Below are positions 32,868 through 39,785 of a DNA stretch of 64,000 nucleotides, piece by piece (position 1 is the stretch's first letter; the number at the start of each line of letters is the position of its first letter). The stretch is from Streptomyces chartreusis (GTDB taxonomy: Bacteria; Actinomycetota; Actinomycetes; Streptomycetales; Streptomycetaceae). The stretch covers positions 4,216,001-4,280,000 of the forward strand of contig NZ_CP023689.1 in NCBI RefSeq assembly GCF_008704715.1. The letters run 5' to 3'. The position numbers and the translations under genes were made by a program. The notes below the pieces were generated by a model. It saw only the letters and a program-made list of their open reading frames with translations. It was not told the DNA's origin and made no database searches.

Positions 32868-33554
32868 ATGCGTTCGCTACTCCGAACACCGATGATGGCA
32901 CCTCTGGTGCGCGACAGTGCGCTCGTCTGGCTGGCGAGCGGTGTCGTCGGCGTCTCCTTCGGCGCGATCTCGGTCGCCGGCGGGCTGCCGGTCTGGGTGC
33001 CGGTGGCGATGTCGCTGATCGTGTACGCGGGGTCGGCGCAGTTCAGCGCGGTCGGCGTGCTGCTCGCCGGGGGCGGGCCGCTCGCCGCGGCGGCCACCGG
33101 ACTGCTGCTGAACACGCGCACGGCGGCCTTCAGCCTCGCCGTCGCCGACGTCCTCGGCGGCCGGAGCCGGCTCGCCCGTTTCCTCGGCGCCCACCTCGTC
33201 ACCGACGAGACGGTGGCCTTCACGCTCGCCCAGCCCGATCCGGTGCGGCGCCGGGCGGCGTTCTGGGTGAACGGGCTCGGTCTGTTCGCCGCCTGGAACA
33301 TCGGTGTCCTGGCCGGTGCGCTGGCCGGGACCGCGCTCGGCGACACGGCGAGGTACGGCCTCGACGCCGCCTTCCCGGCCGTCCTGGTGGCACTGGTCCT
33401 GCCCACCCTGCGCACGGACGCCCGCATCCGCCGGTGCGCGCTGCTCGGCGCCGCACTGGCCCTGGCCGTGACACCGGCCGTCCCCGCGGGGGTGCCGGTG
33501 CTGCTGGCGCTGGCGGGGCTGGTCCGGTACGGCCGCAAGGAGGGGGCGGCGTGA
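32868..33554 (+). CDS. azlC: AzlC family branched-chain amino acid exporter, large subunit
   Basis: 228 aa from MRSLLRTPMMAPLVRD. About five to seven helices; the family signature SLIVYAGSAQFSAVGVLLAGG lies near 52-72, and LLLNTRTAAFSLAVADVL and AHLVTDETVAFTLA follow, matching AzlC/YgaZ. An upstream in-frame TTG would add six residues. It is translationally coupled to azlD (GTGA). AzlCD exports branched-chain amino acids or analogues; the divergent XRE-cupin gene is the likely regulator. Confidence 0.9.
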   Translation: MRSLLRTPMMAPLVRDSALVWLASGVVGVSFGAISVAGGLPVWVPVAMSLIVYAGSAQFSAVGVLLAGGGPLAAAATGLLLNTRTAAFSLAVADVLGGRSRLARFLGAHLVTDETVAFTLAQPDPVRRRAAFWVNGLGLFAAWNIGVLAGALAGTALGDTARYGLDAAFPAVLVALVLPTLRTDARIRRCALLGAALALAVTPAVPAGVPVLLALAGLVRYGRKEGAA

Positions 33555-33865
33555 ACGCCACGGTCGCCGTGATCCTGGTGCTGGCGGTGGGGACGTATGC
33601 CTTCCGGCTGGTCGGGCCGGCGCTGCACGGGCGGGTCGAACTCCCGGACCGGGTACAGGAGTTGCTGTCGGCCGCCGCGGTGGTGCTGCTGGTGGCGCTG
33701 CTGGCGACGGGGGCGCTGACGGAGGGCGGCGGCTTCGCGGGGTGGGCGCGGCCGGCCGGAGTGCTGGTCGGGGGCGTCCTCGCGTGGCGGCGGGCGCCGT
33801 TCCCGGTCGTGGTGCTGGGGGCGGCCGGGGCGGCGGCGCTGCTGCGGGCGGCGGGCCTGGCGTGA
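33551..33865 (+). CDS. azlD: AzlD family transporter small subunit
   Basis: 104 aa with four hydrophobic segments, starting GTG (VNATVAVILVLAVGTYAFR) and overlapping the azlC stop by 4 bases. The opening TYAFRLVGPALHGRVELPDR and the short helical repeats match AzlD/YgaH partners. It forms the exporter together with AzlC. Confidence 0.88.
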   Translation: MNATVAVILVLAVGTYAFRLVGPALHGRVELPDRVQELLSAAAVVLLVALLATGALTEGGGFAGWARPAGVLVGGVLAWRRAPFPVVVLGAAGAAALLRAAGLA

Positions 33866-33890
33866 GCCGCCCGCGTGCGAAAATCGCCGG

Positions 33891-34139
33891 ATGACCGGCC
33901 AGGACGAGAACAACCACAGGGAAGAGGGCGGGTCCCCCGCCGACAACAGACTGGCGACGGGCCTGTCCATCGGGCTGGCCCTCGGCACCAGCATCGGCCT
34001 GGTCCTCGGGCTGATCGTCTTCGACAACCTGGCGCTCGGGCTGGGGCTGGGGCTGTGCCTGGGTGTCGCCGTCGGCACCGCGATCGGGGCGGGCGGGACG
34101 CGGGGCGACGGCGAACAGCCGGGACAGGGCACCGAGTAG
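33891..34139 (+). CDS. Small glycine-zipper membrane protein
   Basis: 82 aa, unknown. The hydrophilic N-terminus (TGQDENNHREEGGSPADNR) is followed by two tight hydrophobic segments rich in spaced glycines, LSIGLALGTSIGLVLGLIVF and LGLGLGLCLGVAVGTAIGAG. This glycine-zipper pattern favours helix packing or oligomerisation. It starts 25 bases after azlD and may be in the same transcript. No family was recognised. Confidence 0.65.
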   Translation: MTGQDENNHREEGGSPADNRLATGLSIGLALGTSIGLVLGLIVFDNLALGLGLGLCLGVAVGTAIGAGGTRGDGEQPGQGTE

Positions 34140-34198
34140 CCGAGGGCAACTACCGGGCTGCCCGGCACTGTCAGTGCCGTTGGCTAGGGTCCCGCGCC

Positions 34199-34846
34199 AT
34201 GACCGACTCCGACTTTCTGGCCACCACACGCACCTTCTACGACGCCATCGCCGAGGACTACGCGGTCCTCTTCCAGGACGAGCTCGCGAACAGGCCCCTG
34301 GAGCGGGCGATCCTCACCCTGTTCGCCGAACTCGTCGACGGGGACGGGCCGGTGGCCGACCTGGGCTGCGGACCGGGCCGTACGACAGCGCGCCTCGCCG
34401 CGCTGGGGCTGCCCGTGTACGGGGTCGACCTGTCGGAGTCGATGCTCGCGATCGCCCGCCGCGAGAACCCGGAGCTGCGGTTCGAGCAGGGCTCGATGCT
34501 GGAGCTCGACCTGCCCGACGGCACGCTGGCCGGCGCGCTGTCCTTCTACTCCTCCATCCACACACCCGTGGAGCGACTGCCCGCTCTGTTCGCCGAGTTC
34601 CACCGGGTGCTGGCGCCGGGCGCGCCGCTGCTCGTCGCCTTCCAGGCCGGCGACGAACACCGGCACCACGACCGGCCCTTCGGCCACCCGGTCGCGCTCA
34701 CCTTCCAGCGGCGGCGGCCCGAGCACATCGCCGGGCTGCTGACGGCGGCAGGCTTCGCCCTCGTCTCCCGGACCGTCCGCGAGCCGGACCCGGCGCTCGA
34801 CGAGACCTCGCAGCAGGCGTTCCTGATCGCCAGAAAGCCCGAGTAA
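34199..34846 (+). CDS. Class I SAM-dependent methyltransferase
   Basis: 215 aa. SAM motif I is VADLGCGPGRTTARLA (52-67); the acidic end of strand 2 is GVDLSESMLAIARRENP; LPDGTLAGALSFYSSIHTPV follows as motif IV/post-I region. The substrate is unknown. The start ATG (MTDSDFLATTRTFYDAIAEDYA) was chosen; longer frames upstream run through the preceding small gene. The stop codon lies inside a 9-bp tandem repeat. Confidence 0.82.
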   Translation: MTDSDFLATTRTFYDAIAEDYAVLFQDELANRPLERAILTLFAELVDGDGPVADLGCGPGRTTARLAALGLPVYGVDLSESMLAIARRENPELRFEQGSMLELDLPDGTLAGALSFYSSIHTPVERLPALFAEFHRVLAPGAPLLVAFQAGDEHRHHDRPFGHPVALTFQRRRPEHIAGLLTAAGFALVSRTVREPDPALDETSQQAFLIARKPE

Positions 34847-34899
34847 CCCGGGTAGCCCGAGTAACCCGGGTGGCCCGGGTGGCCCGGGTGGCCCGGGTG
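34837..34899. repeat. 9-bp minisatellite (consensus GCCCGGGTG/A), 7 units
   Basis: Seven tandem units alternate GCCCGAGTA/ACCCGGGTA at the left and become identical GCCCGGGTG copies at the right. The first unit holds the last codons and stop of the methyltransferase gene; the last ends 8 bases before the stop of the opposing flavoprotein gene. The unit is nearly self-complementary (CCCGGG), so the array can form hairpins that may help terminate both transcripts. Confidence 0.8.
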
Positions 34900-34906
34900 G
34901 CCTCCG

Positions 34907-36679
34907 CTACAGGGTCCCGGCTATGTCCTTCGCGGCGATGTACCCGAAGGTCATCGCCGGGCCGATCGTCGAGCCCGCGCCCGCGTAGCTGTGCCCCATG
35001 ACGGCCGCGCTCGCGTTGCCCGCCGCGTACAGGCCCCGGATGACCGAGCCGTCCTCCCGCAGCACCCGGGCGCGGGCGTCGGTGAGGAGGCCGCCCTTGG
35101 TGCCGAGGTCGCCGGGGACGATGCGGAAGGCGTGGTACGGGGGCAGCCAGAGGGGTGCCAGGCAGGAGTTGGGCAGCACGGACGGGTCCGTGTAGTAGTG
35201 GTCGTAGGCGCTGTCGCCCCGGTGGAAGTCGGGGTCCTTCCCTCTCAGGGCCTGCGAGTTGAAGCGGTCCACCGTGGTGCGCAGGGCCGTCGCCGGGACG
35301 CCGATCGAGGCGGCGAGCGCGTCCAGCGTCCAGGCCTTGTGCGCGGCACCCGAGTCGTACCAGGCGGCCGGGAAGGGCAGGGTCGGCAGGACGTCCTTGA
35401 AGAGGTAGCGGTTGCGGTAGTGCTGGTCGACGATCAGCCAGGACGGGATGGCCGGGCTGGTGTCGTGGACGTCGTACATGGTGTGGACGACGTCGCTGTA
35501 GGGGGCGGCCTCGTTGACGAAGCGGGCGCCCGCCGCGTTGACCAGCAGCCCGCCGGGGAGGGTGCGTTCGGCCAGGCAGAAGTACGGCTGGCCGGGGACC
35601 GGGATCGCCGGGCCCCACCAGGCGTCGTCCATGAGGCCGAGCGCGGCGCCCAGCCGGTGTCCGGCCCGGATGCCGTCGCCGGTGTTCTCCTTCGCGCCGA
35701 CCGTCCAGTCCGTGCCGATGGGCTGCCGCTGGTACTGCGCGCGCATCGCCGCGTTGTGCTCGAAGCCGCCCGAGCCGACGATCACCCCTCGCCGGGCGCG
35801 GACCAGGCCCGGACCGCCGTCCCGGGTGACGACCGCCCCGGTCACGGCGCCGTCCTCGACGTGGAGATCGCTCAGCGGTGTGCCGAGCCATACGGGCACC
35901 CCCGCCGAGCGGAGCCCGAGCCGCAGCCCGGCCGCCAGCGACTGGCCCATGGTCAGCGGCTTCTCGCCACGCAGGGCGGCCGCCGTACCGCGTGCCAGGC
36001 ACTGGGTGGCCACGGCTGCGCCCTTGGCGTTCACCGCGGCCAGGGCCAGCCACTTGTAGTCGGCGCTGAAGACGACCATGCCGGCGGGCACGTCCATGTA
36101 CGGCGGGTTCAGGCGTGCCAGTTCGGCGCCCAGGAGGTTGCCGTCGAGTTGGTCGGGTTCGATGGAGCGGCCGTTCGGCAGTCCTCCGGGCAGCTCGGGG
36201 TAGTAGTCGCTGTACCCCTCCATCCAGCGGAAACGCAGAGGGCTGCGGGCCATGACCAGGGAGAGCATCGCCGGGCCGTGGGCGAGGAAGGCCCGCTGCC
36301 GGTCCTCGGGCACGTCCGGGCCGACGACGGCGGAGAGATAGGCGGCGGCCTTCGCGGGCGTGTCCGGCACGCCCGCCGCCAGCAGCACGGAGTTGTTGGG
36401 GATCCAGATCCCGGCACCGGACCGGGCGGCGGACCCGCCGAAGGTGGGCGCCTTCTCCAGCACCACACAGCTCAGGCCCTGCGCCGCGGCGGTGAGGGCG
36501 GCGGTCATGCCGGCCGCGCCCGAGCCGACGACCACGACGTCGTACGTACCGAGGAGCGGCAGGTCGGCCGCCCGCGCGGTCTGCTGCGAGACCGCGGTGA
36601 GCCCGAGGGCGGTGGTGGCCGTGCCCGCGGCACCGGCGGCCAGGACATGTCTTCGGGAAGGGTGCGCGCTGGTGGTCAT
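34907..36679 (-). CDS. FAD-binding oxidoreductase, fumarate reductase / 3-ketosteroid dehydrogenase-like, with Tat-like signal
   Basis: 590 aa. The N-terminus SRRHVLAAGAAGTATTALG (8-26) ending ARAADL resembles a twin-arginine signal. The FAD motif is VVVVGSGAAGMTAALTAAA (48-66), with EKAPTFGGSAARSGAGIWIP (75-94), the signature of the fumarate reductase/KstD flavoprotein group; GLYAAGNASAAVMGHSYAGAG near the end completes the FAD site. The substrate is unknown; ketosteroid 1-dehydrogenases share the GGSAARSGAG block. The start at 36679 has GCGGGAG upstream. A perfect 10-bp inverted repeat lies 28-54 bp before it, and a LysR gene is divergent. Confidence 0.78.
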   Translation of the reverse strand: MTTSAHPSRRHVLAAGAAGTATTALGLTAVSQQTARAADLPLLGTYDVVVVGSGAAGMTAALTAAAQGLSCVVLEKAPTFGGSAARSGAGIWIPNNSVLLAAGVPDTPAKAAAYLSAVVGPDVPEDRQRAFLAHGPAMLSLVMARSPLRFRWMEGYSDYYPELPGGLPNGRSIEPDQLDGNLLGAELARLNPPYMDVPAGMVVFSADYKWLALAAVNAKGAAVATQCLARGTAAALRGEKPLTMGQSLAAGLRLGLRSAGVPVWLGTPLSDLHVEDGAVTGAVVTRDGGPGLVRARRGVIVGSGGFEHNAAMRAQYQRQPIGTDWTVGAKENTGDGIRAGHRLGAALGLMDDAWWGPAIPVPGQPYFCLAERTLPGGLLVNAAGARFVNEAAPYSDVVHTMYDVHDTSPAIPSWLIVDQHYRNRYLFKDVLPTLPFPAAWYDSGAAHKAWTLDALAASIGVPATALRTTVDRFNSQALRGKDPDFHRGDSAYDHYYTDPSVLPNSCLAPLWLPPYHAFRIVPGDLGTKGGLLTDARARVLREDGSVIRGLYAAGNASAAVMGHSYAGAGSTIGPAMTFGYIAAKDIAGTL

Positions 36680-36706
36680 GGGGGCAGCTCCCGCCTGGAC
36701 GACTCC

Positions 36707-36733
36707 GCATTTCTGAGGGTGTGTCAGAAATGC
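36707..36733. promoter_or_regulatory. Perfect 10-7-10 inverted repeat before the FAD oxidoreductase
   Basis: GCATTTCTGA (36707-36716) and TCAGAAATGC (36724-36733) are perfect inverse copies separated by GGGTGTG. The AT-rich halves stand out in this GC-rich genome. Position (28-54 bp upstream of the start) suits an operator overlapping the promoter. The binder could be the adjacent LysR protein or a TetR-type repressor encoded elsewhere. Confidence 0.6.
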
Positions 36734-36936
36734 GAATGTGACGCGGATGCCTTGTGAAGTCAAGCGCAAGGCACGGGAGCTGAAGCCCTCCGTCGCTCGT
36801 GTTGGGTCGGCACCCGCCCCCTCCCCCCGCCATGGTCCGGACTCCGACGGGGGGCGAGGAGCGGGTTGCCGCCCGGGCCCGTCAAGGATCGTCGTCCATC
36901 GGGCAAAGCCCAGTCAATCCTTGGGATTTATGGCCT

Positions 36937-36958
36937 CACCCAAGCATTAGCTTGGGTG
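36937..36958. promoter_or_regulatory. Perfect 9-4-9 palindrome immediately before lysR
   Basis: CACCCAAGC-ATTA-GCTTGGGTG ends two bases before the LysR ATG. It leaves no room for a normal RBS, so the mRNA may be leaderless or the palindrome may double as the translation start region. A site of this kind fits autoregulation by the LysR product. Confidence 0.55.
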
Positions 36959-36960
36959 TC

Positions 36961-37851
36961 ATGACCCTCGATGACCTGCGGGTGTTCGTGGCCGTGTGCC
37001 GGGCCGGAAGTCTCAGCTCGGTGGCGCGGGAGCTGGGCTGCACCCAGTCGGCCGTGAGCCAGCACGTGAAGCGGCTGGAACGGGAGACCGGTGTCGCGCT
37101 GCTGGAGCGCCAGCCCCGGGGAGTGGTGCCGACACAGGCCGGCCGGGTACTGGAGGCCGCGGCCGCGGAGGGCATATCCGGGCTCGATCTGGCGGTACGG
37201 CAGCTGCGGGACCTGCTCGACGGCGAGAGCGGGTACGTGCGGGTGGCGACTGGGGCGACGACCGTACGGCACTTCATGTCGGAGGCGGTGGTCGCGTACC
37301 GGCGCCGGCATCCCCGGGTCAATCTGGAGTTCCGCACGGTCAGTTCGGGGCGGGGCAGCTTCGACGCGCTGGCCGACGGCACGCTCGACCTGGCCTGGAT
37401 CACCCTCGGGCCGCCGGTGCGCGGCATCGAGCAGCGGCCGGTGGTGGAGCTGCCGTGGGTGCTGGCGGTACGGGCCGACGACCCGCTGGCCGGACGGCCG
37501 TACGTCGACGCCGGGGCCGACATGGCCGGCGTACGGCTGATCCGGCTGCCGCCGAACTCCGCGTCGGCGGCTCATCTGGACGCCGCCTGCGCCGAGTTGG
37601 GCGTCCGGTTCGCGCAGGACACCAGCGTCGCCGACTGGGACACGGCGCTGCTGCTGGCCGAGCTGGGGGTCGGACGGGCGGTCGTGCCCGCGCTGCCGGG
37701 GCTGGCGGTCCCCGGCGACGGCGAGCTGCGGCTGATCCCGGTGCCCGCGCTGCGTCCGCTGCCCGTGGGCTGGGCCGTGCGCCGGTGGGACGCGCTCGGC
37801 CCGCCGGCCAGGGCGTTCGCGGACCTGGTGGAGAGCTACCGCCGGGGCTGA
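36961..37851 (+). CDS. LysR-family transcriptional regulator
   Basis: 296 aa. The N-terminal winged HTH is MTLDDLRVFVAVCRAGSLSS then VARELGCTQSAVSQHVKRLE (1-40), and the effector domain begins ~90 (YVRVATGATTVRHFMSEAVV). The start ATG at 36961 was chosen by family alignment; the open frame upstream reads the intergenic palindrome. It is divergent from the FAD oxidoreductase, and its stop abuts the stop of the opposing binding-protein gene with no spacer. Likely controls the FAD gene and itself; the effector is unknown. Confidence 0.9.
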   Translation: MTLDDLRVFVAVCRAGSLSSVARELGCTQSAVSQHVKRLERETGVALLERQPRGVVPTQAGRVLEAAAAEGISGLDLAVRQLRDLLDGESGYVRVATGATTVRHFMSEAVVAYRRRHPRVNLEFRTVSSGRGSFDALADGTLDLAWITLGPPVRGIEQRPVVELPWVLAVRADDPLAGRPYVDAGADMAGVRLIRLPPNSASAAHLDAACAELGVRFAQDTSVADWDTALLLAELGVGRAVVPALPGLAVPGDGELRLIPVPALRPLPVGWAVRRWDALGPPARAFADLVESYRRG

Positions 37852-38988
37852 CTACTTCAGGCCGATCCGGTCGCAGTCCGCCTTGTACTCGGGGGTGCAG
37901 ATCTGGTCGACGGTGTAGACGCCGTCCTTGACCACCGTCTCCTCGATGTTGCCCTGCGTCAGGGCGATCACCGTCACCAGCTGGGCCGGGATGTCGTCCT
38001 GGGTGGGGCTGTCGACCGAGTCCTGGGTCAGCGAGTCGAACTCCAGGTCGCGGCCCTGCACCCGGTACACGGCCATCTTCGCGGCGTTGGTCGCCTCCAG
38101 CAGGAAGGGCTTGTACACCGTCATGAACTGCTCGCCCGAGACGATCCGCTGGACCGCGTCCAGGTTCGCGTCCTGCCCGGTCACCGGGGGGATCGTGCTC
38201 GCGCCGGCCTCCTTGAGCGCGTCGATCACGGCCCCGGCCATGCCGTCGTTCGCGGAGTAGACGGCACCGATGCCGGAGACCCCGACGGAGGCGATCGCCT
38301 TCTGCATGTTGGCCTTGGCGGCCTCGGGCGACCACTTCTCGGTGTCGTACTTCTTGACGATGTTCACCGCGCCGTCGAGCTCCGTGAGGGCGCCCTTCTT
38401 GAAGCGGTCGGTGTTCGGGTCGGCAGGGTCGCCGTTCATCATGACGACCTTGCTGCTCGCTGCCTTGTCGCCGAGTTCCTCGACGAGGGAGCGGCCCTGC
38501 ACCTCGCCGACGAGTTCGTTGTCGTGGGAGACGTAGGCGTCGATGGGGCCCTCGGCGAGGCGGTCGTAGGCGATGACGGGGATGCCCGCGTCCTTCGACT
38601 TCTGCACCTGCGGGGCGATGGCCTTGGCGTCCACCGCGTCCACCAGCACGACGTCGACCTTCTCGTCGATCATCTGCTGGAACTGCTCGCTCTGCTTCTC
38701 CGGGCTCGACCCGGCGTTGGCGTAGACGACCTTGCCCTTGTCGTCGGTGAGGTTGCCGACTTCCTTCTTGATGAGCGGGTAGTCGAACTTCTCGAAGCGT
38801 GCGGTCTCCTTGTCGGGCAGCAGCAGCCCCACCGTGATGTCGTCGCCCTTCTCCGGCGAGGCCGAGCTGTCACCGCCCCCGATGCCGTCGATGACGCCGC
38901 ACGCGGTGAGCGACATCGCCGAGGCGGAGGCGACGAGGGCTATGCCGATCCGGCGTACGGCGGAGGTGTGGGGGGTGCGAGCGTTCAC
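37852..38988 (-). CDS. Sugar ABC-transporter substrate-binding lipoprotein, XylF-like (orphan)
   Basis: 378 aa. The lipoprotein signal ends at Cys30 (SAMSLTACGVIDG). The mature part is a periplasmic-binding protein of the xylose/ribose type: DDITVGLLLPDKETARFEK (48-66), VDVVLVDAVDAKAIAPQV, IPVIAYDRL, GAVYSANDGMAGAVIDAL and PPVTGQDANLDAVQRIV. GTG start (VNARTPHTSAVRRIG). No permease or ATPase gene lies next to it, so it is either an orphan binding protein using a distant transporter or a receptor. Its stop codon directly abuts that of lysR. Confidence 0.85.
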   Translation of the reverse strand: MNARTPHTSAVRRIGIALVASASAMSLTACGVIDGIGGGDSSASPEKGDDITVGLLLPDKETARFEKFDYPLIKKEVGNLTDDKGKVVYANAGSSPEKQSEQFQQMIDEKVDVVLVDAVDAKAIAPQVQKSKDAGIPVIAYDRLAEGPIDAYVSHDNELVGEVQGRSLVEELGDKAASSKVVMMNGDPADPNTDRFKKGALTELDGAVNIVKKYDTEKWSPEAAKANMQKAIASVGVSGIGAVYSANDGMAGAVIDALKEAGASTIPPVTGQDANLDAVQRIVSGEQFMTVYKPFLLEATNAAKMAVYRVQGRDLEFDSLTQDSVDSPTQDDIPAQLVTVIALTQGNIEETVVKDGVYTVDQICTPEYKADCDRIGLK

Positions 38989-39228
38989 TACTGGGCCTTC
39001 CGAGCGGAGGAGCGGCGTTGCTACCCGGGTGGCGGTAGCCAACGCGGACAGGGCATGTCACGTCAAGCGGTTGTCGTAACGAGACAGCAACCGTTCTTCA
39101 TGCTCCGTACACGGAGTTGACCCTGCAGTGACGACAGGCTCGCCCTCGATCGGGTGAATGCCCGAACAGTCGTACCAAAACGACCTACGGTCTCCCGCTG
39201 ACACCCGAGATCCACGAAGGGAGCCACC

Positions 39229-39768
39229 ATGGCAACCGCCTCCCGTGCCGCGCTGACCGTCGAGGTCATGGAGATGCTGGCCGGTCTCGACCCACGGCTC
39301 TGGGAGATCGTCGAGCCGCCGGTTCCGCCGAACCCCATCCATGCCCCCGGCATCCCCATCGGCTTCCGGTCGGCGGTGGACGGCGAGCGCCTGAACCCGC
39401 AGCCGCTGCCGCCCGGCGACGGCCTGCTCGCGTCCGTGCGCGGCATGGCCGTCTCGGTGGCGGACGCGACGATCGCGGCGAGTCTGGCGGGCCGTAAACC
39501 GGCCGAGGTCCTCAGGGAGGTCGGGGACGACATCTGTCCCGAGCCGCCGAAGCTGCCCTGGCCGAAGAAGTGGCCGGTGCCGGTCCAGCTGCGGGAGCAG
39601 CTGATCACCGACCCGAACCGCGTGTCGCCCGCCGTCCAGGCCTCGGCCGCCCTGGTCTTCCAGTCCTACGCCCATCGCATCTCGGACAAGAACCTGAGCA
39701 CGGCCTTCGGCGACCTCGCCGAACGGCTGCTGGAGCGTGCTCTGAAGACCGCCGGCAGTGCGGGCTGA
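39229..39768 (+). CDS. Protein of unknown function with LNPQPLPP motif
   Basis: 179 aa, function not recognised. It is soluble, without signal or membrane segment. Residues 20-66 are Pro-rich: LDPRLWEIVEPPVPPNPIHA, IGFRSAVDGERLNPQPLPPG. The sequence LNPQPLPP is one I recall from many uncharacterised bacterial proteins. The C-terminal half is helical (VQASAALVFQSYAHRISDKN). AAGGGAG precedes the ATG. It stands between the divergent binding-protein gene and the convergent acyl-CoA ligase gene and appears monocistronic. Confidence 0.75.
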   Translation: MATASRAALTVEVMEMLAGLDPRLWEIVEPPVPPNPIHAPGIPIGFRSAVDGERLNPQPLPPGDGLLASVRGMAVSVADATIAASLAGRKPAEVLREVGDDICPEPPKLPWPKKWPVPVQLREQLITDPNRVSPAVQASAALVFQSYAHRISDKNLSTAFGDLAERLLERALKTAGSAG

Positions 39769-39785
39769 GGGGTCGCTTCGGTCGG

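Noticed and set aside
33875..34198. Longer N-terminus for the SAM methyltransferase
   Set aside because: It overlaps the small glycine-zipper gene out of frame and has no methyltransferase features.
38989..39228. CGGTTG...CAACCG repeat (about 39067-39093) upstream of the binding-protein gene
   Set aside because: The match is imperfect, with unequal arms; it is too weak to call an operator for the binding-protein gene.
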